A DNA stretch of 64,000 nt from positions 310,001-374,000 of the forward strand of contig NZ_JBMOUD010000003.1 in assembly GCF_049319665.1 (NCBI RefSeq). Reading direction: 5' to 3'. Position 1 is the first letter of the stretch, and every line of letters begins with the position of its first letter. The position numbers and the translations under genes are program-made. Below, piece after piece: positions 41,100-51,022 of this stretch. Source of the DNA: JBMOUD01 sp049319665. GTDB lineage: Bacteria > Pseudomonadota > Gammaproteobacteria > Enterobacterales > Enterobacteriaceae. The notes under the pieces are model-generated. The model ran no database searches. It saw only the letters and a program-made list of their open reading frames with translations, and was not told where the DNA came from.

Positions 41100-41651
41100 A
41101 TGAGCAACGCAATTTTTAATACTGAACTTACTACCATCAATGGTAAAAACACCACGCTGGGTGCTTATAAAGGATCGGTATTGCTAGTAGTGAACGTGGC
41201 ATCACAATGTGGACTGACCAAGCAATATGAAGGATTGGAAAGTTTGTATCAGTCCGTTCATGGCGAGGGATTTGAAGTGCTTGGTTTCCCATGTAATGAG
41301 TTTGGCGCCCAGGAGCCAGGTACAGAAGAAGAGATCCAATCCTTCTGTACCACTAATTTTGGCGTAACATTCCCTATGTTTAGCAAAATTGAGGTTAATG
41401 GCGAACATCGCCATCCATTATATCAATCACTGATTGCGGCTCAGCCGGAAGCGACCAAGCCTGAAGGAAGTGAGTTTTATCAGCGCTTAGCCAGTAAAGG
41501 GCGTGAACCTAAACAACCTGGCAATATTTTATGGAATTTTGAGAAATTCTTGATTGGGCGCGATGGTCAGGTAATTGGCCGCTTTGCACCGGATATGACG
41601 CCTGAGGATCCAATTTTGGTGGCGGCAATCAAACAAGCACTCGCCAACTAA
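41100..41651 (+). CDS. btuE: Glutathione/thioredoxin peroxidase BtuE
   Basis: The 183-residue GPx-fold enzyme has peroxidatic Cys37 in NVASQCGLTKQYEGLE, the GFPCNEFGAQEPG motif with a second cysteine, and NILWNFEKFL with the active-site Trp and Asn. It reduces hydroperoxides with thioredoxin or glutathione; despite its name it is dispensable for B12 transport. CAAGGAG lies before the ATG. The length equals that of E. coli BtuE, and the gene lies between btuC and btuD as there. Confidence 0.96.
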   Translation: MSNAIFNTELTTINGKNTTLGAYKGSVLLVVNVASQCGLTKQYEGLESLYQSVHGEGFEVLGFPCNEFGAQEPGTEEEIQSFCTTNFGVTFPMFSKIEVNGEHRHPLYQSLIAAQPEATKPEGSEFYQRLASKGREPKQPGNILWNFEKFLIGRDGQVIGRFAPDMTPEDPILVAAIKQALAN

Positions 41652-41737
41652 TGTCCTCATTCTGCTGGCATATTTGAGTAAATAAGCTAAATTGTCACAG
41701 ATAAGTAGTTTATGGCCGAAAATAATAAAGGTATCTA

Positions 41738-42487
41738 ATGTTACAGCTATCACAGATATCAGTACCCGGACGATTTTCGGCATTTACTACGCAGGTACCA
41801 GCTGGCCGTCGGATACATATTATTGGGCCAAATGGTGCGGGGAAAAGCAGTCTGCTTGCTCGTTTAGCCGGGATGTTATCAGGTGAAGGTCAGGTTCTTA
41901 TTGATGGCATTGCACTTGATAAACTGACCGGATGGCAGCTGGCACAGCGACGAGCCTATCTGTCGCAACAGCAATTGCCGGTATCCGTGATGCCGGTTTT
42001 TCAATATCTTTCTCTGCATCAACCAGCGACTGTGCAGGTAGCCCAGCTTGAACAAACGATTAATCATCTGTGCAGCATATTGCGCCTGCTTGATAAATTA
42101 GCTGAACCTATCAACAATTTATCTGGAGGAGAATGGCAACGGGTAAGGCTGGTGGCCGCTTTGTTGCAAGTGTGGCCTGATATTAATCCTTTGAGTAAAT
42201 TGTTGTTACTTGATGAACCGATGAATAGCCTTGATATCGCTCAACAGCGAGCGCTGGATGGGTTAATCGAGCAATTTTGCGCGACAGGGCGCACGGCAAT
42301 TATTAGCGATCACGACCTCAATCATAGCTTACAGCTCGCCGATGATGTTTGGCTGATGTCGCAGGGGCAAATCGAAGCAGCCGGCAAGGTTGATGAAGTC
42401 ATGCAGCCTGAAAGACTATCAAAAATATTTGATGTTGAGTTTGTTCTCAATGCCGTGGCGGGCAAAGCATGGTTAATGATGTCATAA
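41738..42487 (+). CDS. btuD: Vitamin B12 ABC transporter ATPase BtuD
   Basis: This 249-residue ATPase shows Walker A (GPNGAGKSS, near 30-38), the signature LSGGEWQRV, Walker B (LLLLDEPMNSLD) and the H-loop histidine in IISDHDLNHS. It drives cobalamin import through BtuC. In E. coli nlpC follows directly; here the seven-gene arn operon is inserted between them. Confidence 0.95.
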   Translation: MLQLSQISVPGRFSAFTTQVPAGRRIHIIGPNGAGKSSLLARLAGMLSGEGQVLIDGIALDKLTGWQLAQRRAYLSQQQLPVSVMPVFQYLSLHQPATVQVAQLEQTINHLCSILRLLDKLAEPINNLSGGEWQRVRLVAALLQVWPDINPLSKLLLLDEPMNSLDIAQQRALDGLIEQFCATGRTAIISDHDLNHSLQLADDVWLMSQGQIEAAGKVDEVMQPERLSKIFDVEFVLNAVAGKAWLMMS

Positions 42488-42738
42488 CTGCCAATAACAT
42501 CGTAACTATTTATGATGATATCGCAAAATTATGTGTAAAATAGCCGCCGAAGATTTATCTGTGCAGGCAACATGCCCTACTTATGTACCATGTGCGATAA
42601 ATAAGCTGGCAAAAATGCGCCATGGCGTTTTTTTGTCCTGATGATAGCCGATTTGATGTTTATCAATGAGTATGCATTTTTTACAGCGCGTAGTGTTGCT
42701 CCGCATTACTATTTGGCGCGGCATATATATTGAATATT

Positions 42739-42755
42739 CTTAAGGTTAAATTAAG
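42739..42755 (+). promoter_or_regulatory. PmrA box upstream of arnB
   Basis: CTTAAG-N5-ATTAAG matches the PmrA (BasR) half-site pattern YTTAAK-N5-YTTAAK with one mismatch. PmrA is known to bind the corresponding promoter in Yersinia pestis. Confidence 0.75.
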
Positions 42756-42792
42756 CTTAAACGGCAATGATTTAGTGACTCTATTAGATAGA

Positions 42793-42809
42793 CGTTTAGC
42801 CACGGTTAA
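42793..42809 (+). promoter_or_regulatory. PhoP box upstream of arnB
   Basis: CGTTTA-N5-GGTTAA matches the PhoP direct repeat (G/T)GTTTA-N5-(G/T)GTTTA at nine of twelve bases or better. It lies about 60 bases before the arnB ATG. Direct PhoP binding to this promoter is established for Yersinia pestis. Confidence 0.7.
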
Positions 42810-42870
42810 ATGTCTTCGTTTTAGAGTGTGCTATTTATTTGTCAGCGGTCAATAACGCAGGATAAGTGTC

Positions 42871-44013
42871 ATGGAACAGTTCTTACCCTTTTCTCGCCCA
42901 TCGATGGGAGAAGATGAGATTAAAGCGGTCGAAGGCGTATTGCGCTCCGGCTGGATCACTACCGGTCCTCAGACTCATCAACTTGAACAAGACTTTGCCC
43001 AAGCTTATGGCTGCAAACATGCCATTGCGGTAAGTTCAGCGACGGGTGGTATGCATGTCACGCTGCTGGCATTAGGTATTGGCCCGGGAGATGAAGTGAT
43101 TACACCTTCACAAACCTGGGTTTCCACGCTCAACATGATCGTATTACTGGGCGCAGAGCCGGTAATGATTGACGTCGATCCTAATACCTTGATGGTAAGC
43201 GCTGAAGATATTGCAGCCGCTATTACGCCAAAGACCAAAGCGATCATCCCGGTTCACTATGCAGGTGCGCCGTTAGACCTTGATCCAATTATCGCGTTGG
43301 CTAAACAGCACAATATTCCACTGATCGAAGATGCCGCCCATGCTGCGGGTTGTCAATATCGTGGCCGTTGGGTTGGTTCGCAAGGTACCGCTATTTTCTC
43401 TTTCCACGCCATCAAAAACATGACCTGTGCTGAAGGTGGCATGGTGGTCACCGATGACGATGAATTGGCTGCGAAAGTTCGCGCACTGAAATTCCATGGT
43501 CTGGCCGTTGACGCCTTTGATCGTGAGGTGCAAGGCCGTCGTCCACAGGCTGAAGTCGTTGAGCCTGGTTTTAAATATAATATTTCCGATATTCATTCTG
43601 CCATTGCTGTTGTTCAGCTTAAACGCCTGGCTCAGATGAATGCACGCCGTGCCGAATTGGCTCAGCTTTATTTGGAAAAATTGGCGGGCTCTCCGTTCTT
43701 GCCAATGAGTGTTCCTGATTATCCGCATTTGCATACTTGGCATTTGTTTATGATCCGCGTCGATGAAGAGCGTTGTGGTATCAGCCGTGATGCGTTGATG
43801 GAACGCTTGAAAGCGTTGGGTATTGGTACCGGCTTGCATTTCCGCGCCGCACATACCCAGAAATACTATCGTGAGCGTTACCCGGATGTTGACTTGCCTA
43901 ACAGTACCTGGAATTCAGCCAGACTTTGTAGCTTGCCAATGTTCCCTGATATGCAGGACAGCGATGTTGACCGAGTCGTCGCAGCCCTTTTTTCCATTGT
44001 GGAGACGAAGTAG
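42871..44013 (+). CDS. arnB: UDP-Ara4O aminotransferase ArnB
   Basis: The 380-residue DegT/DnrJ-family PLP enzyme has Lys182 in [10 protein letters not shown] as the Schiff-base lysine and Asp154 in LIEDAAHA contacting the cofactor. It transfers an amino group from glutamate to UDP-4-keto-pentose, giving UDP-L-Ara4N. It is first in the seven-gene operon that decorates lipid A with aminoarabinose and gives polymyxin resistance. PmrA and PhoP boxes precede it. Its stop codon shares one base with arnC. Confidence 0.97.
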   Translation: MEQFLPFSRPSMGEDEIKAVEGVLRSGWITTGPQTHQLEQDFAQAYGCKHAIAVSSATGGMHVTLLALGIGPGDEVITPSQTWVSTLNMIVLLGAEPVMIDVDPNTLMVSAEDIAAAITPKTKAIIPVHYAGAPLDLDPIIALAKQHNIPLIEDAAHAAGCQYRGRWVGSQGTAIFSFHAIKNMTCAEGGMVVTDDDELAAKVRALKFHGLAVDAFDREVQGRRPQAEVVEPGFKYNISDIHSAIAVVQLKRLAQMNARRAELAQLYLEKLAGSPFLPMSVPDYPHLHTWHLFMIRVDEERCGISRDALMERLKALGIGTGLHFRAAHTQKYYRERYPDVDLPNSTWNSARLCSLPMFPDMQDSDVDRVVAALFSIVETK

Positions 44014-44993
44014 TGGCTCAATTTGATTCAATTAGTAAAGTATCGGTAGTCATACCCGTCTATAACGAGGAAGCCAGCTTACCTGCTTTGCTGTCGCGCA
44101 CTGTAGCGGCCTGCCGCCAACTGGCTCAGCCATTTGAAATTATTCTGGTTGATGATGGTAGCAGCGATCGTTCAGTTGAAATGCTGACCGAAGCGGCTGA
44201 AATTCCAGAAAACTGCATCATTGCTGTGCTGCTCAACCGTAACTATGGTCAGCACTCTGCCATTATGGCGGGTTTCAGCCATGTTAGCGGCGACTTAGTG
44301 ATCACACTCGATGCGGATTTGCAAAACCCGCCGGAAGAGATCCCACGTTTGGTTGCTAAAGCGGAAGAGGGCTATGACGTTGTTGGTACGGTTCGTGCTA
44401 ATCGTCGTGACTCTTGGTTCCGCAAAAGCGCGTCTAAAGTCATCAACATGATGATCCAACGTGCTACTGGCAAATCAATGGGTGATTATGGCTGTATGTT
44501 GCGCGCCTATCGTCGCCACATCATCGAAGCCATGTTGCATTGCCATGAGCGCAGCACTTTTATCCCTATTCTGGCGAATACTTTTGCTAAAAAGACCGTC
44601 GAGATTCCTGTACAGCACGCTGAGCGTGAATTTGGTGATTCCAAATACAGCCTGATGAAACTCATCAATCTGATGTACGACTTGATCACCTGTCTGACTA
44701 CCACACCATTGCGTATGCTAAGCGTGGTTGGCAGTGTGATTGCTTTGTTCGGATTTGTGCTGGCATTAGCACTGATCCTGATGCGTTTGGTTCTCGGCCC
44801 GGCATGGGCTGCGGAAGGCGTCTTTACGCTATTTGCTTTGCTGTTTATGTTTATTGGTGCGCAGTTTGTAGGTATGGGATTACTCGGTGAGTATATCGGC
44901 CGTATCTATAACGATGTTCGTGCACGTCCCCGTTATTTTATTCAGAAAGTTGTCGGAGCACGCTCTGCTGACAAAAGCCAGGAAGAAGAGTAA
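44013..44993 (+). CDS. arnC: Undecaprenyl-phosphate Ara4FN transferase ArnC
   Basis: This 326-residue GT2 glycosyltransferase has the N-terminal [14 protein letters not shown] and the LVDDGSSD and [12 protein letters not shown] metal/nucleotide motifs, followed by two C-terminal membrane helices (about 235-260 and 270-295). It moves formylated Ara4N from UDP to undecaprenyl phosphate on the cytoplasmic side. The start is GTG, overlapping the arnB stop by one base, with GGAGACG upstream. Confidence 0.97.
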   Translation: MAQFDSISKVSVVIPVYNEEASLPALLSRTVAACRQLAQPFEIILVDDGSSDRSVEMLTEAAEIPENCIIAVLLNRNYGQHSAIMAGFSHVSGDLVITLDADLQNPPEEIPRLVAKAEEGYDVVGTVRANRRDSWFRKSASKVINMMIQRATGKSMGDYGCMLRAYRRHIIEAMLHCHERSTFIPILANTFAKKTVEIPVQHAEREFGDSKYSLMKLINLMYDLITCLTTTPLRMLSVVGSVIALFGFVLALALILMRLVLGPAWAAEGVFTLFALLFMFIGAQFVGMGLLGEYIGRIYNDVRARPRYFIQKVVGARSADKSQEEE

Positions 44994-46975
44994 TGAAAGC
45001 GATTGTATTTGCTTACCATGATATTGGTTGCGTGGGCTTAAAAGCTCTGGTTGAAGCCGGTTATGATGTTCAAGCGGTATTTACCCACACAGATTCCCCA
45101 GAAGAGAACAATTTCTTCTCTTCAGTTGCTCGCACCGGTGCAGATCTAAACCTGCCGGTCTTTGCACCAGAAGATGTTAACCATCCTCTGTGGGTAAATC
45201 GTATCCGTGAGTTGCAGCCAGATGTGATCTTCTCTTTCTACTACCGCAATATGCTGAGCGAAGAAGTGCTGGCGTTAGCACCTCAAGGTGGCTTTAACCT
45301 GCATGGTTCTCTGTTGCCAGCATACCGTGGCCGCGCACCAATTAACTGGGCATTGCTCAATGGTGAAGCAGAAACTGGCGTGACCCTGCATAAGATGGTT
45401 AAACGTCCAGATGCTGGTGATATTGTTAGCCAACGTGCGGTTGCTATTGATGCGCAAGATACTGCGCTAAGCCTGCACGCAAAAGTGCGCGAAGCGGCAC
45501 AACAATTGCTGAAAGACGTATTGCCGACCATGCTTAACGGCAGCTTCACCCTGACGGCACAAGATGAATCCAAAGCTACTTACTTTGGTCGTCGTACTGC
45601 CGCGGATGGTGAAATCTATTGGCACAAATCAGCTACAGAGATCAACAACTTGATCCGTGCGGTAACTGAACCTTACCCTGGTGCATTTAGCTTCCTTGGT
45701 GAGCGTAAAATGACTATTTGGCGTGCAAGCGTGCTCGACACTGCGCATGACAAACAGCCGGGTACCGTGTTGTCTAACGATCCTTTGGTTGTTGCTTGTG
45801 GTGAAGGTGCGTTGCAGATCCTCGCCGGTCAGAATGATTCTGGTCTGTATGTTCAGGGCACTCGTTTGGCACAAGAAATGGGTATTATGCCTAATGTTCG
45901 CCTGAGCCAACGTCCAACAGCAGTACTTAAGCGCCGTACTCGCGTATTGATCCTCGGTGTGAACGGTTTCATCGGTAACCACCTGAGCGAACGTTTGCTG
46001 CGTGATGGTAACTACGAAATCTTTGGTCTGGATATCAGCTCCGATGCTGTGACCCGTTTCATGGATAACCCGAACTTCCACTTTGTTGAAGGCGATATCA
46101 GCATTCACTCCGAGTGGATCGAGTATCACATCAAGAAATGTGACGTTGTATTGCCGCTGGTGGCTATCGCAACGCCGATCGAATATACCCGTAACCCACT
46201 GCGTGTATTCGAACTGGACTTCGAAGAAAACCTGAAAATCGTTCGTGATTGCGTTAAGTACAAAAAACGCATTATCTTCCCGTCCACATCTGAAGTTTAT
46301 GGCATGTGTGATGACAAAGAATTCGACGAAGATTCATCACGTCTGATTGTTGGCCCGATCAACAAACAGCGTTGGATTTACTCGGTTTCCAAGCAGCTAT
46401 TGGACCGTGTGATCTGGGCTTACGGTGTGAAAGAAGGCCTGCGATTCACGCTGTTCCGTCCGTTCAACTGGATGGGCCCGCGTCTGGATAACTTGAATGC
46501 TGCACGTATCGGTAGTTCACGCGCTATTACCCAGTTGATCCTCAACTTGGTTGAAGGTTCTCCTATCAAGCTTATCGACGGTGGTGAGCAGAAACGTTGC
46601 TTTACCGACATCAACGACGGAATTGAAGCACTGTTCCGCATTATCGAAAACCGTGATGGCCTGTGCGAAGGTCAAATCGTTAACATTGGTAACCCAACCA
46701 ATGAAGCTAGCATCCGTGAATTGGCGGAAATGTTACTGCGCAGCTTTGAGAAACACCCACTGCGCGATCAGTTCCCTCCGTTCGCTGGTTTCAAAATGGT
46801 TGAAAGCAGCAGCTACTATGGCAAAGGTTATCAGGATGTGGAACACCGCACTCCGAGCATCAAAAATGCTAAACGCCTGCTGAATTGGAAGCCTGAAGTC
46901 GCAATGGAAAAAACGGTTGACGATACGCTCGACTTCTTCCTGCGTTCTGTCGATTTCCCTGCCGATAAGGGTTAA
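44993..46975 (+). CDS. arnA: Bifunctional ArnA: UDP-GlcA decarboxylase / UDP-Ara4N formyltransferase
   Basis: The 660-residue enzyme joins an N-terminal formyltransferase (1-304, catalytic His104 and Asp140 in [12 protein letters not shown] and VKRPDAGD) to a C-terminal short-chain dehydrogenase-type decarboxylase (about 316-660, NAD site [10 protein letters not shown], catalytic serine region FPSTSEVYG). It makes the UDP-4-keto intermediate used by ArnB and formylates the ArnB product. The ATG overlaps the arnC stop by one base. Confidence 0.97.
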   Translation: MKAIVFAYHDIGCVGLKALVEAGYDVQAVFTHTDSPEENNFFSSVARTGADLNLPVFAPEDVNHPLWVNRIRELQPDVIFSFYYRNMLSEEVLALAPQGGFNLHGSLLPAYRGRAPINWALLNGEAETGVTLHKMVKRPDAGDIVSQRAVAIDAQDTALSLHAKVREAAQQLLKDVLPTMLNGSFTLTAQDESKATYFGRRTAADGEIYWHKSATEINNLIRAVTEPYPGAFSFLGERKMTIWRASVLDTAHDKQPGTVLSNDPLVVACGEGALQILAGQNDSGLYVQGTRLAQEMGIMPNVRLSQRPTAVLKRRTRVLILGVNGFIGNHLSERLLRDGNYEIFGLDISSDAVTRFMDNPNFHFVEGDISIHSEWIEYHIKKCDVVLPLVAIATPIEYTRNPLRVFELDFEENLKIVRDCVKYKKRIIFPSTSEVYGMCDDKEFDEDSSRLIVGPINKQRWIYSVSKQLLDRVIWAYGVKEGLRFTLFRPFNWMGPRLDNLNAARIGSSRAITQLILNLVEGSPIKLIDGGEQKRCFTDINDGIEALFRIIENRDGLCEGQIVNIGNPTNEASIRELAEMLLRSFEKHPLRDQFPPFAGFKMVESSSYYGKGYQDVEHRTPSIKNAKRLLNWKPEVAMEKTVDDTLDFFLRSVDFPADKG

Positions 46976-46988
46976 CAGTTTGACTGGC

Positions 46989-47888
46989 ATGAAAAAAATA
47001 GGTCTACGAATTGATGTAGATACGTTGAGTGGCACCCGCAAGGGTGTCCCTGAATTACTCAGATTACTCGACAAACATCAAATTAAAGCCAGTTTCTTTT
47101 TCAGCGTCGGGCCAGACAACATGGGGCGCCATTTATGGCGCCTTTTGCGTCCCCGCTTTCTGTGGAAGATGCTGCGCTCCAACGCTGCTTCACTTTACGG
47201 GCTTGATATTTTAGTTGCCGGTACCGCTTGGCCTGGGAAGGTGATCTCCCGAGACTGTGCGCCGTTGATGAAACTGAGTGCGGATAAAGGTCATGAAATC
47301 GGCCTCCACGCCTGGGATCACCAAGGTTGGCAAGCTAAAGTCGGCAAATGGTCAGAACAGCGCCTTGAGCTAGAAGTTCGCAAAGGGGTTAACGCGCTAG
47401 AAAAAAGCATTGGTCGCCCGATTGATTGCTCTGCGGTAGCTGGGTGGCGTGCTGATGGTCGCGTGTTGAAAGTGAAGCAAAAATTTAACTTCCGTTATAA
47501 CAGTGATTGTCGAGGTACGGTACCTTTCCGTCCACGACTTGACGATGGTACGTTAGGCACCGTGCAAATTCCGGTTACATTACCGACCTACGATGAAGTT
47601 ATTGGCAGTCAGGTTACAGCGGATAGCTTCAACGACTTTATTCTTGATGCGATGCTCAAGGATCAAGGCGTCCCGGTTTATACCATCCATACCGAAGTGG
47701 AGGGCATGTCGTTATCGGCGATGTTCGATGATTTACTGACGCGTGCTAAAGCCGCCGGTATTGAATTTTGTCCCTTAGGCGAGCTTTTGCCGTCTGATAT
47801 TACAACGTTGCCTGTTGGGCAAGTTGTTCGTTCCGCATTTCCCGGACGGGAAGGGTGGCTGGGTTGTCAGCAAGAAGGTCAAGCCTGA
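46989..47888 (+). CDS. arnD: 4-deoxy-4-formamido-arabinose-phosphoundecaprenol deformylase ArnD
   Basis: The 299-residue NodB-type polysaccharide deacetylase begins [19 protein letters not shown], which carries the metal-binding Asp-x-Asp. The [10 protein letters not shown] motif holds the metal histidines, and the later [10 protein letters not shown] a conserved histidine. It removes the formyl group before flipping to the periplasm. The ATG at 46989 matches family length; the upstream in-frame extension overlaps arnA. No strong ribosome site is visible, so re-initiation after arnA is likely. Confidence 0.95.
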   Translation: MKKIGLRIDVDTLSGTRKGVPELLRLLDKHQIKASFFFSVGPDNMGRHLWRLLRPRFLWKMLRSNAASLYGLDILVAGTAWPGKVISRDCAPLMKLSADKGHEIGLHAWDHQGWQAKVGKWSEQRLELEVRKGVNALEKSIGRPIDCSAVAGWRADGRVLKVKQKFNFRYNSDCRGTVPFRPRLDDGTLGTVQIPVTLPTYDEVIGSQVTADSFNDFILDAMLKDQGVPVYTIHTEVEGMSLSAMFDDLLTRAKAAGIEFCPLGELLPSDITTLPVGQVVRSAFPGREGWLGCQQEGQA

Positions 47889-49558
47889 TGTTGAAAGCAT
47901 ATAAGCGTGTCTGGGGTTTACTCCTCCTGGTTTTTTTCGCCCTCATCTATTTGATTCCGATTAATGCCCGCTTGTTATGGCAGCCTGATGAAACTCGTTA
48001 CGCTGAAATTAGCCGCGAGATGCTGCAACGTGGAGATTGGGTGGTTCCTCATCTCCTTGGACTGCGTTATTTTGAAAAACCTATCGCGGGATACTGGTTT
48101 AATAACATTAGCCAAATGATTTTCGGCGACAGCAACTTTGCTGTACGTTTTGGTTCGGTGTTCAGCACCTTTGTTAGCGCACTATTAGTGTTTTGGTTGG
48201 CAAATGTACTTTGGCACAACCGTAAAACGGCTTACACCGCAACGTTGATTTATCTCTCCTTCACGTTGGTCTTCAGTATAGGGACTTACAGCGTACTGGA
48301 CCCGATGCTGACGCTGTGGATTAACGCCGCGATGGTATTCAGCTATTTCTGTTTACGTGCGAGTGGAAATAAACAGAAGGCGCTGAGTTGGATTGCTTTG
48401 GGATTGGCCTGTGGTATGGGCTTCATGACCAAAGGTTTTCTGGCACTGGCGTTACCGGTTATTGCTGTTATCCCGGTGGTCTGGCGTGAAAAGCGTTTTA
48501 AAACGTTATTTGGCTGGGGGCCGCTGGCCGTTATTGTTGCCGTGCTACTTAGTTTGCCTTGGGTGTTGGCGATTGCGCATCGGGAGCCCGATTACTGGAA
48601 CTACTTCTTCTGGGTAGAAAATATTCAGCGCTTTGCTGAGCAAGATGCACAGCATAAAGCCCCGTTCTGGTATTTTATCCCGGTCTTGTGTCTGGGTTCA
48701 CTGCCTTGGTTGGGGCTATTACCTGGTTCACTGGCTAACGGATGGAAAAAGCGAGTTATGCGCCCAGAGCTGTTCTTCTTACTCAGCTGGGTTCTATTGC
48801 CACTTATATTCTTTAGTATCGCCAAAGGTAAGCTGCCAACCTATATTCTGCCTTGCTTTGCGCCTTTAGCGTTACTGATGGCCGATTACCTTGACCAGCT
48901 TCGTCAGGCTGGTGCGCGCCGCACGCTGAAAGCTAATGCCATCATCAATATTATCTTTGGCTCGTTGGCTGTTATTGCGCTGGTGGTGATGTCTGGGCGT
49001 CTGCCGTTTGGTCACATCAGAGAGCTGTACGGTCCGTCCGAAATTAACCGTATGCTAATTGGTGTACTTTGCTTTGCAGTCTGGGCGTTGGCAGGCTTAC
49101 TTAGTCTGACGCAAGCTAAGCGTTGGTACTGGGCTGCAGCATGTCCGTTGGTATTAAGTTTGTTAGTCGGGCAGGCTCTGCCACAAAGGATCGTTGACTC
49201 GAAGTTGCAGCAGCAATTTGTCACAAACAATATTAAGTTATTGCGAGACAGCCGTTATGTATTAACTGGAAACGTCGGTATTGCCACCTCTCTGGCCTGG
49301 GTGCTCAAACGCAGTGACATCATTATGTATGATGGCAAAGGTGAATTGGAATATGGCTTGAAATACCCTGATGCCGTAGGGCGTTTTATCAGTGCACCTG
49401 GCTTCCCTGCATGGCTGGAAAAAGCGCGACTTGAAGGCAATGTGTCATTGGTGGTGAAAACTGACGATCTGGAAGGTAATACAACCGGGCTTCCTCCTGC
49501 CGACAGTGTGATTCAATCAGGCCGGACAGAACTCTTCTTCTACAAAAAACTGCCATGA
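47888..49558 (+). CDS. arnT: Lipid A Ara4N transferase ArnT
   Basis: This 556-residue GT83 glycosyltransferase has about twelve or thirteen membrane helices and a C-terminal periplasmic domain. The first periplasmic loop [16 protein letters not shown] carries the catalytic acidic residues, and [13 protein letters not shown] follows. It transfers Ara4N from undecaprenyl phosphate to lipid A phosphates, lowering negative charge and polymyxin binding. The ATG overlaps the arnD stop by one base; an upstream in-frame start at 47855 lies within arnD. Confidence 0.97.
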   Translation: MLKAYKRVWGLLLLVFFALIYLIPINARLLWQPDETRYAEISREMLQRGDWVVPHLLGLRYFEKPIAGYWFNNISQMIFGDSNFAVRFGSVFSTFVSALLVFWLANVLWHNRKTAYTATLIYLSFTLVFSIGTYSVLDPMLTLWINAAMVFSYFCLRASGNKQKALSWIALGLACGMGFMTKGFLALALPVIAVIPVVWREKRFKTLFGWGPLAVIVAVLLSLPWVLAIAHREPDYWNYFFWVENIQRFAEQDAQHKAPFWYFIPVLCLGSLPWLGLLPGSLANGWKKRVMRPELFFLLSWVLLPLIFFSIAKGKLPTYILPCFAPLALLMADYLDQLRQAGARRTLKANAIINIIFGSLAVIALVVMSGRLPFGHIRELYGPSEINRMLIGVLCFAVWALAGLLSLTQAKRWYWAAACPLVLSLLVGQALPQRIVDSKLQQQFVTNNIKLLRDSRYVLTGNVGIATSLAWVLKRSDIIMYDGKGELEYGLKYPDAVGRFISAPGFPAWLEKARLEGNVSLVVKTDDLEGNTTGLPPADSVIQSGRTELFFYKKLP

Positions 49559-49899
49559 TAGGATATTTGCTAGTTCTGGTTGCTAGCATCCTCACCTGTG
49601 CTGGCCAGCTTTGCCAAAAGCAGGCCGCGCAGGTAGGGCAAAACGGCCGCGATAGCTCTTTGATGTTGACCCTTCGTTGGTTATTACTGGCGATGGCACT
49701 GATGGGATGTGCGTTGCTCGTTTGGCTGCGGGTATTGCAGCTTTTGCCTCTGAGTCTGGCTTACCCGATGTTGAGTGTGAATTTTATTTTTATTACGCTC
49801 AGCGCTCGTTGGTTTTTTGGTGAAGTCATCGACAGGCGGCATTGGTATGGCGTGGCGTTGATTATGCTAGGGATACTGTTAATGAGCATCAAAGCATGA
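49555..49899 (+). CDS. arnE: Ara4N-phosphoundecaprenol flippase subunit ArnE
   Basis: The 114-residue SMR-like membrane protein has four helices, beginning [20 protein letters not shown] and containing the conserved [15 protein letters not shown]. With ArnF it flips the lipid-linked sugar to the periplasmic face. It overlaps arnT by four bases (ATGA). Confidence 0.95.
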   Translation: MIGYLLVLVASILTCAGQLCQKQAAQVGQNGRDSSLMLTLRWLLLAMALMGCALLVWLRVLQLLPLSLAYPMLSVNFIFITLSARWFFGEVIDRRHWYGVALIMLGILLMSIKA

Positions 49900-49912
49900 T
49901 GAGTAGCAATCA

Positions 49913-50305
49913 ATGAAAGGTTACTTGTGGAGTGGTTGTAGTTTACTACTGGTCAGTGCTGCGCAACTGTTGATGAAGTGGGGAATGATACATCTTCCTC
50001 TCTTTTCTCTCGCCGATCTGAATCTCGCTTTTGTTGTTAACAACATCACCGCGATACTGGTCGTGGGGGCAGGGATTGCTGGTTACGGGATTTCTATGCT
50101 GTGCTGGTTCTTTGCATTGCGTATTTTACCGCTGAACCGGGCCTATGCGCTGTTGAGCTTAAGCTACGCGTTGGTCTATCTGGGGGCAGTTTGCTTACCT
50201 TGGTTTAATGAACCAACCTACTGGCTGAAGACGCTCGGCGCGATTTCTATCATGCTGGGTGTCTGGTTGATTCATAGCAAACCTGCTGCCACACCTGCGA
50301 ATTAA
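49913..50305 (+). CDS. arnF: Ara4N-phosphoundecaprenol flippase subunit ArnF
   Basis: The 130-residue four-helix SMR-like protein pairs with ArnE. Landmarks are [13 protein letters not shown] and [20 protein letters not shown]. The gene starts 13 bases after arnE and closes the operon; a hairpin follows. Confidence 0.95.
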   Translation: MKGYLWSGCSLLLVSAAQLLMKWGMIHLPLFSLADLNLAFVVNNITAILVVGAGIAGYGISMLCWFFALRILPLNRAYALLSLSYALVYLGAVCLPWFNEPTYWLKTLGAISIMLGVWLIHSKPAATPAN

Positions 50306-50334
50306 TGCCTTTCTAATATTCTGCAATTTTGTTC

Positions 50335-50358
50335 AAGTCGGCGAATCGCCGACTTTCT
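50335..50358 (+). terminator. Hairpin after arnF
   Basis: An AAGTCGGCG-AAT-CGCCGACTT stem is followed by TCTCTC. The stem is strong but the T tract is interrupted. Confidence 0.7.
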
Positions 50359-50542
50359 CTCGTTATTATGTCCTGTGTTTTTTATAGATATTATGTATAT
50401 TTACATTTTCGTCGGCGATTTTTATTGGATGGCGGATAAAATAACGTTAGATTCTTTTAATCTATAGATAACGGTAAGTTACCTTCTTAGCTAGAGCTAC
50501 TGGCAGCGTTTCGCAAAGAAAAAGGAAAAGGAAGTAAAGTCG

Positions 50543-51022
50543 ATGCACAAGCGTACAGGTCTGTTCTACTCTTTTTTAGTGCTATTCGCCCTGGTTCTCA
50601 GTGGTTGTAGTAGTCATGCTCCGCTCCCTAGCGGGAACATGGCTAACTCTGGACATGTGGTTAAACAACTCAATGCCCAATTGAGCCAATGGCGTGGCGC
50701 GCCTTATCGTTATGGTGGGTTAGAGCGTAGCGGTGTAGATTGCTCTGGTTTTGTGTTCCGTACTTACCGCGATCGCTTTGGTATTGTGTTGCCCAGGACA
50801 ACGATCGCTCAAACTAAACTGGGAACCAAAGTCTCGCGTAAAGAGTTATTACCCGGTGATTTAGTCTTCTTCAAAACGGGTGAAGGAGAATATGGGTTGC
50901 ATGTAGGCATCTATGATAACAATGGAAAATTCATTCATGCTTCAACCAGCCGTGGGGTGATCCGCTCCTCGTTAGATAATGTCTATTGGCGTAAAACTTA
51001 TTGGCAGGCCCGCAGAATATAA
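50543..51022 (+). CDS. nlpC: NlpC/P60 lipoprotein NlpC
   Basis: The 159-residue lipoprotein has lipobox VLSGC (Cys22) and an NlpC/P60 cysteine-peptidase domain with Cys67 in GVDCSGF, His120 in GLHVGIY and His132 in FIHAST. Family members cleave peptide stems of peptidoglycan. In E. coli nlpC follows btuD directly and is followed within about a hundred bases by ydiV. Here the arn operon precedes it and a long gap follows. Confidence 0.94.
   Translation: MHKRTGLFYSFLVLFALVLSGCSSHAPLPSGNMANSGHVVKQLNAQLSQWRGAPYRYGGLERSGVDCSGFVFRTYRDRFGIVLPRTTIAQTKLGTKVSRKELLPGDLVFFKTGEGEYGLHVGIYDNNGKFIHASTSRGVIRSSLDNVYWRKTYWQARRI

Larger units (their letters stand above)
42488..42870. other. arn operon promoter region
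   Basis: This 383-base region separates btuD from arnB. It holds a weak hairpin with a T run at 42614-42634 (CGCC/GGCG), a possible btuD terminator, then the PmrA and PhoP boxes described separately. No gene is visible. Confidence 0.6.
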
